A stretch of 64,000 nt of DNA from VAXT01 sp963827725 (GTDB lineage: Bacteria; Actinomycetota; Thermoleophilia; Gaiellales; Gaiellaceae), in contig CAWHBM010000001.1 in the NCBI GenBank assembly GCA_963827725.1, positions 1,612,001 to 1,676,000 of the forward strand. Direction: 5' to 3'. Positions 7,571 through 17,795 of the stretch are shown here, in pieces. The notes under the pieces were generated by a model, which did no database searches, was not told the DNA's origin, and saw nothing but the letters and a program-made list of their open reading frames with translations. The translations under genes were made by a program, and so were the position numbers. How positions within the stretch are numbered: position 1 is the stretch's first letter; each line of letters starts with the position of its first letter.

Positions 7571-8746
7571 CTACCGAGCTCCTGCGTGCGCTCGGTTGAG
7601 GGACTCCTCCGCGAGGCGCGTCCCCTCGACCATTCTCTGCAGCTTCTCGTAGGCGACGTCCCAGCTCCGGGTGCGAAGACCGCAGTCCGGGCAGACGTGG
7701 ATGCGAGCCGGATCGCCGAAAACCTCAGCCGCGTACAGGATCCGATCGCGCACGAGCTCCGGCGACTCGACGAAGTCCGTGTGGATGTCGAGCACGCCCA
7801 GGCCGAGGATCGGGTCGTACGGAAGGTCGCGCCACTTGGAGATCACCTCGTAGCCGGGCCGCTCCGCTGACGAGGTTCCGAGCTCACGCGTGTCGTAGTT
7901 CGCGAAGCCGACGCAGTACTGGCGACAACCGCTCATCCCCTCGATCGCGGGGAAGAAGAGGTCGTAGTCGGAGAAGCAGAGATGCGTGGAGAACATGCAG
8001 CCCTCGAGGCCCTCGACCGAGACGTTGAAGCTCTCGACGAACACGTCGAGCTCGTCCTCCTCGGTCGAGGCTCCCGGCTCGTCGATCTGGATCCACTTCG
8101 CACCGAGGTCGATCAGCGCTTCCAGGTTCGGCCGGATGATGTTCCGCGCGATGTCGAGGGTCAGCTCACGGCGCGCCTCGACCTCGTCCTTGCGCGAGAG
8201 GCCCCCGCCGATCCTGCCCTCCTTGGGCAGGTGGTGCTCGTCGTACGACCACACGGCGAGCGTGTACGCACCCGTGATCGGAATCTTCAGGTCGTGCTTG
8301 GCGACCGACTGGAGGAAGGAGAACTCCTCGTTGTGGTACGGCTCGGCGAGCGAGACCGGGCCGGTCGCAGCCGACTTCGAGTAGTACTTGTTGTCGAACG
8401 AGCGCACGGTGCCGCGCGGCTCGAAGCCGTTCGAGTGGGCAATCGCCCAGGCGTACATCTCGCTGCGCTGCTGCTCGCCGTCCCAGATGACGTCCACGCC
8501 GGCCGACTCCTGCAGGCGCACGCAGTACTTGCTGGCCCAGCGGGCGATCTCGTCCGCGTCGCGCTCGTCGGCCTCGAGGAGCTCGATCAGTTGCTCGTGG
8601 TCCTCGACGCCGACCTTCTCGCCCCAGCTGCGTGCATGGTCGATGTCGCTTGCCTCGAGCGGCTTGCCCGCGGAGGTCTTGACGAGCCACGGCGGCTTGG
8701 CCAGCGAGCCGACCTCGTGTGTCAGGAACTTGATCTCGTCACTCAC
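7571..8746 (-). CDS. cobalamin-independent methionine synthase, catalytic (MetE C-terminal-like) protein
   Basis: 391 residues comparable to the C-terminal catalytic half of MetE. The zinc ligands are in place: THLCFSDYD supplies His and Cys (HxC) and HVCPDCGLRTRSW the later Cys. IQIDEPGAS carries the acidic active-site motif. There is no N-terminal folate-binding half in this polypeptide. It overlaps the gene at 8743-9648 by 4 nt (GTGA). Standalone core-MetE enzymes are known in archaea and some bacteria, and some accept methyl groups from corrinoid proteins instead of methyl-folate, so the methyl donor here is uncertain. Confidence 0.82.
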   Translation of the reverse strand: MSDEIKFLTHEVGSLAKPPWLVKTSAGKPLEASDIDHARSWGEKVGVEDHEQLIELLEADERDADEIARWASKYCVRLQESAGVDVIWDGEQQRSEMYAWAIAHSNGFEPRGTVRSFDNKYYSKSAATGPVSLAEPYHNEEFSFLQSVAKHDLKIPITGAYTLAVWSYDEHHLPKEGRIGGGLSRKDEVEARRELTLDIARNIIRPNLEALIDLGAKWIQIDEPGASTEEDELDVFVESFNVSVEGLEGCMFSTHLCFSDYDLFFPAIEGMSGCRQYCVGFANYDTRELGTSSAERPGYEVISKWRDLPYDPILGLGVLDIHTDFVESPELVRDRILYAAEVFGDPARIHVCPDCGLRTRSWDVAYEKLQRMVEGTRLAEESLNRAHAGAR

Positions 8747-9648
8747 GCCGCTGCCTCCGTCGTTGCCGTCTTTGCCTTGCCCAGCCGCCCGAGCTTCTCG
8801 CGGGCGACCTGCTCTGAAACGTACTGGAGATCCCCGTTGGGAACGAGGGCGATCTCCTCCACCCCACGCTCGCGCAGGGTCTCGACGAACGCGGCGATCT
8901 CGCGCGGCTCCTCGAGCACCGAGCTGCGCGCGTCGAGCACGCCGGCAAGCAGCTTCTTGCCGAATCCTTCGGGGACGTCCGTCGCCGAGGTCGCGTAGAA
9001 GTCGATCCCGATCGCGTGTACCGGCAGGTCCGCAATGCCTTGGCCCAGAACGCGCTGCGCGTTCCCGAACGTGAGCCAGAGCGCCAGCTTGGGACCGCCG
9101 TCCAGGACCTGCAGAGCTTCCTCGACGGCACCGAGGTCCGCGCTTTCCTCGCGCGCGAGATACGGCTCCTCGAGCACGACGAGCTCGGCGTCGAGTGCCT
9201 CGAGCTGCGGCTTCAGGACGCTCTCGGCCATCGCCCTGGGCGTGACGTCGGTTCCATGTGAGAGAGCAAAAGGCGACGGCAGGGTGACGAGACGCGGGCC
9301 GGGTAGTTGCGCGATGTACCGCTCGTCGAGCGCCGAGACCAGCTTCGGCTCGGCGGCGGTCGCATTCGGCGCCCGGTAGAAGGAGTTCGTATCGAGGAAG
9401 CGCGTCAGGGCGCCGGTCTGGAGGCCCTCGCTGCCCTCGACGAAAGGCCGGAAGATGTCCTGCCAGCGGAGCATCCCGTCGGCGAGGAGATCGAAGCCCG
9501 CGTCCTGCTGCGCCGAGACGAGCTGAGCGAGATCTCGCTCCGTCTGCTCGTCGACGGCCTCAGGAGTGGTGCGCCCGCGGTCGAGGTCGCGCGTCGCCTG
9601 GATGAGCTCCTCCGACCGTGGATAGAGCCCGGGAACAAAAGCCTGCAT
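8743..9648 (-). CDS. MetE-like protein, probable partner of the catalytic subunit
   Basis: 301 residues of the UROD/MetE barrel superfamily: ATRDLDRGRTTPEAVDEQ, LADGMLRWQDIFRPFVEG and VVLEEPYLA. The HxC and PDCG zinc ligands of the catalytic half are absent, so it more likely does the job of the MetE N-terminal half. It precedes the catalytic gene in transcription order and is coupled to it by a 4-nt overlap, the order expected for a MetE split into two polypeptides, as known in some archaea. It follows atpC by 2 nt, so it may be cotranscribed with atpDC. Confidence 0.7.
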   Translation of the reverse strand: MQAFVPGLYPRSEELIQATRDLDRGRTTPEAVDEQTERDLAQLVSAQQDAGFDLLADGMLRWQDIFRPFVEGSEGLQTGALTRFLDTNSFYRAPNATAAEPKLVSALDERYIAQLPGPRLVTLPSPFALSHGTDVTPRAMAESVLKPQLEALDAELVVLEEPYLAREESADLGAVEEALQVLDGGPKLALWLTFGNAQRVLGQGIADLPVHAIGIDFYATSATDVPEGFGKKLLAGVLDARSSVLEEPREIAAFVETLRERGVEEIALVPNGDLQYVSEQVAREKLGRLGKAKTATTEAAA

Positions 9649-9650
9649 CC

Positions 9651-10067
9651 TCAGCCCCTTCCGATCACGTTGAGTTGGTTCTCTGCGTGCTTCACGCGCT
9701 GTTCGAGCTGCCAGCGGTCGGCCTCCGACTCGCCCCGCTCGACCTCCTCAAGCTCGGCCTGTGCCGTCTCGAGCTGCTCGCGGGCGCGCGCCTCGTCGAT
9801 GTCCGTCGCATCCACCGCGTCGTCCACGAGAGCGAGCGCGCGGTCCTGCTCGACCTTGAAGAATCCTGGGCCTGTCGCGAACTCCTGCACCTGCGTGTCG
9901 CGCTTTACGTGCACCCGAGTCGAGCCTGCTTTCAGCATCGCGATCAGCGGCGCATGCCGGGCGAGAATTCCGATCTCACCGTCCGCTCCGGGGACAATCA
10001 ACATCTCGACCTCGCCCTCGAAAACGGGCCCGTCGGGCGTGACGAGCGAGACGTCGAAGCTCGCCAT
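9651..10067 (-). CDS. atpC: F1 ATP synthase epsilon subunit
   Basis: 138 residues. An N-terminal beta-sandwich (FDVSLVTPDGPVFEGEVEMLIVPGADGEIGILARHAPLIAML) is followed by the two-helix C-terminal arm (residues 90-135). It belongs to the central stalk and can inhibit ATP hydrolysis. Its ATG overlaps the atpD stop by 1 nt. atpD and atpC stand together but 7 kb away from the rest of the atp genes. Confidence 0.93.
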   Translation of the reverse strand: MASFDVSLVTPDGPVFEGEVEMLIVPGADGEIGILARHAPLIAMLKAGSTRVHVKRDTQVQEFATGPGFFKVEQDRALALVDDAVDATDIDEARAREQLETAQAELEEVERGESEADRWQLEQRVKHAENQLNVIGRG

Positions 10068-11551
10068 TACGCCGGAGTTGGTTCGGGCTCGCGCTCGGCC
10101 ACTTCTGCTTCGTCGGCCGGCTCCTCTTCGGGCTTCTCGTCGGCCTCGCTCGAGCCGCGGCCCTTCGCAACCGCCCCCTCGATCGTCCCGACCATGTAGA
10201 AAGCCTGCTCCTGGAGATCGTCGTGCTTTCCGTCCAGGATCTCCTGGAAGCCCTTGATCGTGTCCTCGAGCCGTACGTACTCACCCGGCGTGCCCGTGAA
10301 CTGCTCGGCGACGAAGTTCGGCTGCGAGAGGAAGCGCTGGACCTTGCGCGCCCGCTGCACGATCAGCTTGTCCTCGTCGGCCAGCTCCTCCATGCCCAGG
10401 ATGGCGATGATGTCCTGGAGGTCCTTGTAGCGCTGGAGCACCTCCTGGACGCGCGTCGCCGTGGCGTAGTGCTCGTCGCCGACGATGTCCGGTTGCAGCG
10501 CGCGGGAGACGGAGTCGAGCGGATCGACGGCCGGGTAGATGCCCTGCTCGACGATCGCGCGCGAAAGCACCGTCGTCGCGTCGAGATGGGCGAACGTGTT
10601 CGCCGGCGCCGGGTCGGTGAGGTCGTCTGCCGGCACGTAGATCGCCTGCACCGAGGTGACCGAGCCTTTCTTCGTAGATGTGATCCGCTCCTGGAGCTGC
10701 CCCATCTCGGTCGCGAGAGTCGGCTGGTAGCCCACCGCGCTCGGCATGCGGCCTAGTAGCGCGGAGACTTCCGAGCCCGCCTGCACGAAGCGGAAGATGT
10801 TGTCGATGAAGAGGAGCACATCCTGGCCCTCGTCACGGAAGTACTCGGCCATGGTCAGGCCGGAAAGGCCGATGCGAAGACGCGCGCCCGGTGGCTCGTT
10901 CATCTGCCCGTAGACGAGCGCCACCTTGTCGAGCACGCCTGATTCCTGCATCTCGAGCCAGAGGTCGTTCCCCTCGCGGGTTCGCTCGCCTACGCCGCAG
11001 AAGACGGAGACGCCGCCGTGCTCGCGGGCGACGTTGTGGATCAGCTCCTGGATGAGAACTGTCTTGCCGACGCCGGCGCCCCCGAAGAGGCCGACCTTCC
11101 CGCCCTTGACGTAGGGCGCGATCAGGTCGATCACCTTGATGCCCGTCTCGAAGATCTCGGTCTTCGGCTCGAGGTCGGAGAACGGCGGCGGGTCGCGGTG
11201 GATGGGCCAGCGCTCGACACCGTCGCTCGGCTCGTCCTTCTCGTCGATCGGCTCGCCGATCACGTTCCAGAGGCGTCCCAGGGTCTCGCTCCCGACGGGG
11301 ACCGTGATCGGCCCGCCGAGGTCGACGACGTCTACGCCGCGCGACAGGCCGTCGGTGGAGTCCATCGCGACAGCGCGGACGCGGTCGTCTCCGAGATGCT
11401 GCTGCACCTCCGCGACGAGCACGCGGTCGTCGATCGTGATCTGCACCGCGTGGTAGATCTGGGGCAGCTCGTCCGGGAAGAGCGCGTCGATGACGACGCC
11501 CTTGACCTCGATGACCTTGCCGACGTTCTGGCCGTTATTTTGGTCAGGCAT
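10067..11551 (-). CDS. atpD: F1 ATP synthase beta subunit
   Basis: Catalytic subunit, 494 residues. P-loop GGAGVGKTVL near residue 157, GERTREGNDL and the Walker B strand DVLLFIDNIFRF are intact. The DELSEED-loop equivalent reads EELADED. After the normal C terminus there is an acidic tail of about 30 residues rich in Glu, Asp and Pro, longer than usual. CAGGAG precedes the ATG, so it has a conventional leader. It is separated from atpG by the peptide-transporter genes, an unusual arrangement. Confidence 0.97.
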   Translation of the reverse strand: MPDQNNGQNVGKVIEVKGVVIDALFPDELPQIYHAVQITIDDRVLVAEVQQHLGDDRVRAVAMDSTDGLSRGVDVVDLGGPITVPVGSETLGRLWNVIGEPIDEKDEPSDGVERWPIHRDPPPFSDLEPKTEIFETGIKVIDLIAPYVKGGKVGLFGGAGVGKTVLIQELIHNVAREHGGVSVFCGVGERTREGNDLWLEMQESGVLDKVALVYGQMNEPPGARLRIGLSGLTMAEYFRDEGQDVLLFIDNIFRFVQAGSEVSALLGRMPSAVGYQPTLATEMGQLQERITSTKKGSVTSVQAIYVPADDLTDPAPANTFAHLDATTVLSRAIVEQGIYPAVDPLDSVSRALQPDIVGDEHYATATRVQEVLQRYKDLQDIIAILGMEELADEDKLIVQRARKVQRFLSQPNFVAEQFTGTPGEYVRLEDTIKGFQEILDGKHDDLQEQAFYMVGTIEGAVAKGRGSSEADEKPEEEPADEAEVAEREPEPTPA

Positions 11552-11619
11552 TCGTCTCCTGGAGAGGTAGGTCTCGTGCGTGGCGGCTGCGGGTTGGCAG
11601 CAGCTCGCTCAGTCGCCGG

Positions 11620-11625
11620 AGTCTA
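11620..11625 (-). promoter_or_regulatory. putative -10 box of atpDC
   Basis: TAGACT on the minus strand in the 227-bp gap upstream of atpD (11552-11778). It would give a leader of about 60 nt. The gap also holds a small dyad GGGGTC-TC-GACCCC (11637-11650). No gene was seen in it. A local promoter would be needed because atpDC is cut off from the main atp operon. Confidence 0.3.
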
Positions 11626-11778
11626 GCGAAGCGCACGGGGTCTCGACCCCCCATGAGGATCGTCTTCCGGCCGCTTTCCTCGATCGCCGCCACACGGGCG
11701 TCGTGATCGAGGTTTCAGACGTATGACGTTACGAGTGACGGGAACACTGTGCAGACAGTATCGCTGCGCGCTGCAGTG

Positions 11779-12225
11779 CTACCGATCCTGCAGAACCGGG
11801 CCGCCGCCGAGCAGGGAGTGATGCTCACGAACCGCCTGGGCGGCGCGGGCATTCACCGTCTTCAGGTCGATCGCGTCGACCGCAGAGCTCGCGATGGGCT
11901 GGGCGCTGACGACAGCGCGACTTCGGACCTCGGAGGAGGCGAGGACGCTTCCAAGCCCGACCGCCGCAACGGCCATCGCGGCCACAGCCGGAGCAAGCCG
12001 CAGGCCTGTGCGGCGCCGAATGCGACCGATCAGGGCGACCTCGAAGCGCTCCCTCGGAGCGGTTCGAAGGACCGTGGTCAAGCCGCGAACGGAGGCGCGG
12101 AACTCCTCGCATTCCGGACAGCGAGTCGTATGGTTCTCGAGCAGGACGCGCTCGAACGTCGACAGTTCGCCGTCGACGTCGGCAGATGCCCAGTGGCGAG
12201 CCCGATCACAATTTCCTTGCAACAT
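11779..12225 (-). CDS. anti-sigma-factor-like zinc-finger (ZAS) membrane protein
   Basis: 148 residues. The N-terminal domain has C6 and the signature HTTRCPEC (H-x3-C-x2-C, H31/C35/C38), the zinc-binding pattern of ZAS anti-sigma factors. One membrane helix follows (LAPAVAAMAVAAVGLGSVLA, about residues 76-97), then an extracytoplasmic tail of 50 residues. ZAS proteins hold ECF sigma factors at the membrane. No sigma-factor gene lies beside it, so it is an orphan. It lies between the transporter genes and atpD. Confidence 0.65.
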   Translation of the reverse strand: MLQGNCDRARHWASADVDGELSTFERVLLENHTTRCPECEEFRASVRGLTTVLRTAPRERFEVALIGRIRRRTGLRLAPAVAAMAVAAVGLGSVLASSEVRSRAVVSAQPIASSAVDAIDLKTVNARAAQAVREHHSLLGGGPVLQDR

Positions 12226-12296
12226 TTGCTCTCGAATAGCTCTGACGGCAGTCCCGCCCAGAAGTTAGTCCGGGCTCCGAGTTTTCGAAACATATT

Positions 12297-12671
12297 TTAG
12301 AACAGCGAATGCCGGCTGTCGACGATCGTTCCGATCACGATGAGCACGACTCCGAGGGAGATGAAGACGCCCGAGCTCCTGATCGTCTCGAACTGCTCGC
12401 CCGGGGTTGCCCAGCGGAGCCGCCTGTCGCCGAACGTCCCGAAACCGATCACCGACGGCCCGGCCGTCTCCGACTTCACGCGAGCAGGCCCGCGGTTGCC
12501 CAAGAAGAATCCGGCTACCAGCAAGAAGCAGCCCATGAAGTAGAAGCCGAGAGCAAGCGAGCGGTCGAGCGAAGCTCCCAGGAGTAAGCCAATCAGTAGC
12601 GACCCGACGACGGTCACGCCGACAGCCAGGATGACCGCGACCAAGAAACGGCGGAGCGCCGCGAGGAGCAT
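12297..12671 (-). CDS. small membrane protein of unknown function
   Basis: 124 residues from the ATG 11 bp after the oppF stop. Three predicted membrane helices (about 8-32, 38-55 and 98-118) with a polar segment between the second and third. No motif was recognised. Close spacing suggests it is the last gene of the opp group. A longer reading frame overlaps oppF but has no membrane-protein or signal character before this ATG. Confidence 0.6.
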   Translation of the reverse strand: MLLAALRRFLVAVILAVGVTVVGSLLIGLLLGASLDRSLALGFYFMGCFLLVAGFFLGNRGPARVKSETAGPSVIGFGTFGDRRLRWATPGEQFETIRSSGVFISLGVVLIVIGTIVDSRHSLF

Positions 12672-12682
12672 CGGGCTCGCGA

Positions 12683-13764
12683 CTACGCCGGAAGCGCTTC
12701 TTCGGGCGAGCGCACAGCTTCCCTCGGTGCCCGCCGCATCTCGTCGGCGGCCATCGGCCAACGCTCGAGTGGGTAGTGGCAGGCCGCCACGTGCCCGGCG
12801 CCGAAGGGATAGAGCGGCGGCTCCTCGACGTCGCAGTGCCCCTCCACGAAACGGGGGCAACGCGGGTGGAACCGGCATGCGCTCGGCGGGTTGACCGGGC
12901 TCGGGACGTCACCTTCGAGCACGATCGGCGAGCGCTCGCGGCCGAGCTTGGGATTTGCGATCGGCACAGCCGAGAGCAGCGCGCCGGTGTAGGGGTGCTT
13001 CGGCTCCCGGTAGAGGGCGTCGCGGGAGGCAATCTCGGCCACCTTGCCCAGGTACATCACCATCACGCGGTCCGAGATGTGCCGGACGACGTTCAGGTCG
13101 TGCGCGATAAAGACGTACGTCAGGTCGAACTGGTCCTGGAGGTCCTTGAGCAGGTTGAGGATCTGCGCCTGGACAGAGACGTCGAGCGCCGACACCGGCT
13201 CGTCGCAGACGATCAACTTCGGGTTCACCGCAAGCGCCCGTGCAACGCCGATGCGCTGACGTTGCCCACCGGAGAACTCGTGCGGGAACCGGTTGTAGTG
13301 CTCTGGGTTGAGGCCGACGACCTCGAGCAGCTCCTGCACCCGGGTCTTGACCTCAGCCGGCGTCCCGAGCTTGTGCACCTCGAGCGGCTCGGCGATGATG
13401 AAGCCGACTCGCTTACGTGGGTTGAGCGAGGCGTACGGGTCCTGAAAGATCATCGTCATCTGGCGACGGATCGGGCGCATAGCCGCGCGCGACAGCTTCG
13501 TGATGTCGCGGCCTTCGAAGGTGATGCGGCCACCGGTTGTGTCCAGGAGGCGCACGATGCAGCGGGCCAGCGTCGACTTCCCACAGCCCGACTCACCCAC
13601 GATGCCAAGCGTCTCACCTTGCTTAATGGTGAGCGAGACGCCGTCGACTGCCTGCACGGAGGCCACCTGCTTCTGGAAGATGATCCCGCGCGTGATCGGG
13701 AAGTACTTCTTGACGTCTTCGACGACGAGCAGCTCGTCGCCGCTAGTAGAGACCGAGGACTCCA

Positions 13765-13765
<1 letters not shown>
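12683..13765 (-). CDS. oppF: oligopeptide/dipeptide ABC transporter ATP-binding protein (OppF type)
   Basis: 360 residues from the ATG that overlaps the oppD stop by 1 nt (TGATG). Walker A GESGCGKST, signature EFSGGQRQRIGVARAL and Walker B LIVCDEPVSALD are intact. The C-terminal oligo/dipeptide domain carries CRFHPRCPRF and a later Cys, the pattern that binds an iron-sulfur cluster in some family members. Works as a heterodimer with OppD on the inner face of the OppBC channel. A longer frame reaching back into oppD was rejected as its first 58 codons do not resemble the family. Confidence 0.92.
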
Positions 13766-14787
<1,022 letters not shown>

Positions 14788-14794
14788 AGGGTCT

Positions 14795-15802
14795 CTAGGT
14801 TAACCGGATTCGCGGATCGATCCATGCGTACAGGAGATCGACGATGAGATTGAAGATGAGGATCGCGATCGTCGCGAAGACGATGACGCCCTGGACGACA
14901 GCGAGATCCTGGTTCGAGATGGCAACGATCGCCGTTCTCCCCAATCCGGGAAGCTGGAAGATCTGCTCTGTGAAGATCGCGCCGCCGAGGGCGACGCCGA
15001 TGTCCATCCCGAGCATCGTCACTGTGGGCAGAAGCGCGTTCCGCAGCACGTGCTGGATCAGAACCCGCTGCTCCGGCGCTCCCTTTGCCCTCGCGGTGCG
15101 CACGAAGTCCTCGTTCAGGGTCTCCATCACGTTCGCCCTGATCATGCGGACATAGAGAGCTGCGAACAGGATCGCGAAGGTGCACCAGGGCAAAATCATG
15201 TGGTAGAACCATTGCCAGGGCCCACCCGGAAGCCCCGAATCCGGCGGCGCGCCAAAGAAGTTCGCGTAGTTGGCGATCGGCGTGATGCCCCACTTGACGC
15301 CGAAGAAGTACGAGAGGATCAGGCCGATCCACACGGGGTGCGCGGACACGCCGATCAGGACGAAGACCATCGCCGAGCGGTCCATCAGCGAGCGTGGCTT
15401 CAGAGCCGACAAGATGCCGACCGTTAGGGCAATCATCATCCAGAGCACGGCGCCGCCAAACACGAGCGACGCGGTGACCGGAGCCGCCTGGACGATCTTT
15501 TCGTTGATGTCCTGGCTCGTCGCGTACGAGGTGCCGAGATTCGGTGTCTTTGCGTGGAAACCGCCTTCGAAGCTCACCGGCATCAGGCGGCCGAGGAACT
15601 TGCCGTACTGAACGTAGATCGGCTGGTCGAGCCCGAGCTTCTCGGTCGCAAGCTCCAGGCATTGCGGTCGTGCTTGGTCCCCTCCGCAGACGGCGCGCGC
15701 CGGGTCGTTCGGCGCCATGAAGAAGATCACGAAGGTGACGAACATGATCACCAGGAAGAGAACGATCGCCCAAAGAGTTCGTCTGACGAGATATCGGAAC
15801 AT
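14795..15802 (-). CDS. oppB: oligopeptide/dipeptide ABC transporter permease (OppB type)
   Basis: 335 residues with the BPD_transp_1 fold: N-terminal helix FRYLVRRTLWAIVLFLVIMF, a large outside loop, five more helices, and the cytoplasmic EAA loop VRTARAKGAPEQRVLIQHVLRNA that contacts the ATPases. It follows the substrate-binding gene across a strong terminator hairpin at 15862-15900, so it may be expressed at a lower level. Confidence 0.92.
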   Translation of the reverse strand: MFRYLVRRTLWAIVLFLVIMFVTFVIFFMAPNDPARAVCGGDQARPQCLELATEKLGLDQPIYVQYGKFLGRLMPVSFEGGFHAKTPNLGTSYATSQDINEKIVQAAPVTASLVFGGAVLWMMIALTVGILSALKPRSLMDRSAMVFVLIGVSAHPVWIGLILSYFFGVKWGITPIANYANFFGAPPDSGLPGGPWQWFYHMILPWCTFAILFAALYVRMIRANVMETLNEDFVRTARAKGAPEQRVLIQHVLRNALLPTVTMLGMDIGVALGGAIFTEQIFQLPGLGRTAIVAISNQDLAVVQGVIVFATIAILIFNLIVDLLYAWIDPRIRLT

Positions 15803-15861
15803 GTCCTGGTCTCCGTTCGGTCTTGGCGCGCCTGCCGGGGAATCCTATCTCAGTATGCGAC

Positions 15862-15900
15862 GAAAAAGACGAGAGGCGCCGGCTGAGCCGGCGCCTCTCG
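15862..15900 (-). terminator. intrinsic terminator/attenuator after the peptide-binding protein gene
   Basis: A perfect 14-bp stem with a 3-nt loop (15870-15900), followed on the minus strand by TCTTTTT. It lies 30 bp beyond the binding-protein stop and 60 bp before oppB. This position is typical for damping permease expression relative to an abundant binding protein. Confidence 0.85.
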
Positions 15901-15929
15901 TTGTCGTGCCTGTACCGCTTGGCCCTTCC

Positions 15930-17613
15930 TTACTTGAGTGACAGGGCCGGGATGCTGAAGTCCGAGTAGATGCCCTGGAACACGAGGCTCCGTGGCTCCA
16001 CGCGGTTCGAGAAGAAGTACCTGTTGTTGTACGTCCTCTCGACTGCCATCGGGGCAACCTTCTTCATCATGTCGATGTCCATCTGGCCGTACACCCGGAG
16101 GCGCTTCGCGCCTACGAGCCGGGCAGCAGCGTCCATTCTCTTGTTCCACAACGAGTTGTTGAAGTAAGAGAAGTTCACGTTGTTCTCGGGGATGATCGCC
16201 GAGCCGTGAAGGAGGACGTTGAGCCAGTCGTACGGATCCGGATAGTCCGAGCACCAACCCATCGAGACGCCGATGTCAGCATCGGTGCCCCTGCGGCCCA
16301 TTGCGGTGTAGATGTCGCCGCCGGAGAAGCCCTTCATCGTGATGTTGCCCGGCTCGAAGCCGAGGTTGATGAGGTCCTGGCGGACGATCTGACCCTGAGC
16401 CGGGTTGATCGTGCCTGACGAGCGGAAGTAGACCGTGATCTTCCCGTCCCTGAACTTGCCGGCAGCGAGTTGACTTCGCCTTGGCGATGTTCTGCTTGAT
16501 GGGATACGGGTTGACGGCCTTCCAACCGGGCACGCCCGGGTTGAAGAGGTGCGTCCACGGTCGACCGGCGTACGGGCCTACCTGATTCGAGTAAGCCGTC
16601 CGGTTGATGACGGTGGAGACTGCCTGACGCAGCTTGACGTTGTTCTTGAACAGGTTCTCATCGTTGTTCATCGGCAGGTAGCCGGTGCAGTTGGACGCCT
16701 TCGTCCAGAAGCGGCTCTTGTTGACGCCGTACTGGTTGGCGATTCCCTGGACCTCGGCTGCCGGCAGGGGACCCTGGTCAAGCTCGTTGTTCTTCGTCTG
16801 GTTGAACGCAGTCTGCTCGTTCAGGTTCCACTGAAGATCAACGCCATTGACGTTCTTCGGGCGAGTCCGACCTGGACCTGCCTTGTAGTGCGGGTTCTGC
16901 CTGATCGAAGTCAGCTGGTCGACGTCGTTGCGCGAATACGCATACGGGCCGGCCGACGGGATCGTCGTGATGTTGGCGATGTTGACGACCTCGTTGTCGA
17001 ACGGAAGCTTCGTGTGAGTCGCCTGGAAGAACGGCATCGTGATCTTCGACATGAAGGTTCCGTCCGCCTTGGTCAGGCGAATGATCAGCTTGTTGCCCCG
17101 GACGGTGACGCCAGGGACGTTCGTGCAGCTGCTGTTGTTGTTGCAGTCGGCGGCGCCGACGATGTTCGAGCCGTTGTCATCGGTGATGAAAGAAGCTCCC
17201 GGGGAGGCGAGGTCCTTGCTGATGACACGGTTGATCGCGTACTTGAAGCTGTTCGGCGTAACGGCGCTGCCGTCGCTGAACTTGAAGCCCTTCCGGATCG
17301 TGAAGGTGTACGTCTTGCCGCCGTTGCCGACGGTGAACCGCGACGCAACCTCAGGAACGAGCTTCGTACCAGCAACGCCCCTCTTGTCCGGGTAGTTGAA
17401 CAGCCGCGCTGAAGTCGCGTACTCGAGCCACCAGGCGGTGGTGATGTACGCAAGCTGGGGATCGACCTGGACCGAGGCTCCGGTCGTGCCGACCTTGAAG
17501 ATCCCACCCTTCTTCAGCTGGGCGGTGTTGCCTGCGCTCGCAAAGCTAGCTGCGAACAAAAGGCTTGCTCCGGTCGCGAGCATCGCAACCGAGAGCCAGA
17601 TACGTCTGTGCAT
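15930..17613 (-). CDS. oppA: peptide ABC transporter substrate-binding protein (frameshifted as read)
   Basis: Family 5 solute-binding protein. The start at MHRRIWLSVAMLATG begins a signal peptide (hydrophobic core to about residue 26) and has a GGGAGAG ribosome-binding site. Typical segments are LVPEVASRFTV, TFTIRKGFKFSDGSAVT and NNDENLFKNNVKLRQAVSTVINR. At 16470-16471 the frame shifts by an extra T: the frame continues LAAGKFRDGKITVYF and reaches the proper end SDFSIPALSLK. Removing one base gives 560 residues, the normal family size. It lies between oppC and oppB. A consensus error is the likeliest cause. Confidence 0.85.
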
Positions 17614-17795
17614 ATCTCTCCCTTTCCGTGAACTCGAGCCGAGCAACCCCGACCCGGGACGGATCGCCCGTCCATACGCAATAAGACGTGGCGCCATGGG
17701 TTTGGTTAGTTGGCCTAGTCACACCCGTTGCGAGCATCCGTGCAGATCGGGTGTCCGACCGGCCGCGGCGGCGACCAAACGCTCTATTTGCAGCC

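Noticed and set aside
11552..11778. Possible small gene of 35 codons before atpD
   Set aside because: No ribosome-binding site, no recognisable motif and Arg-rich composition typical of chance frames in this DNA.
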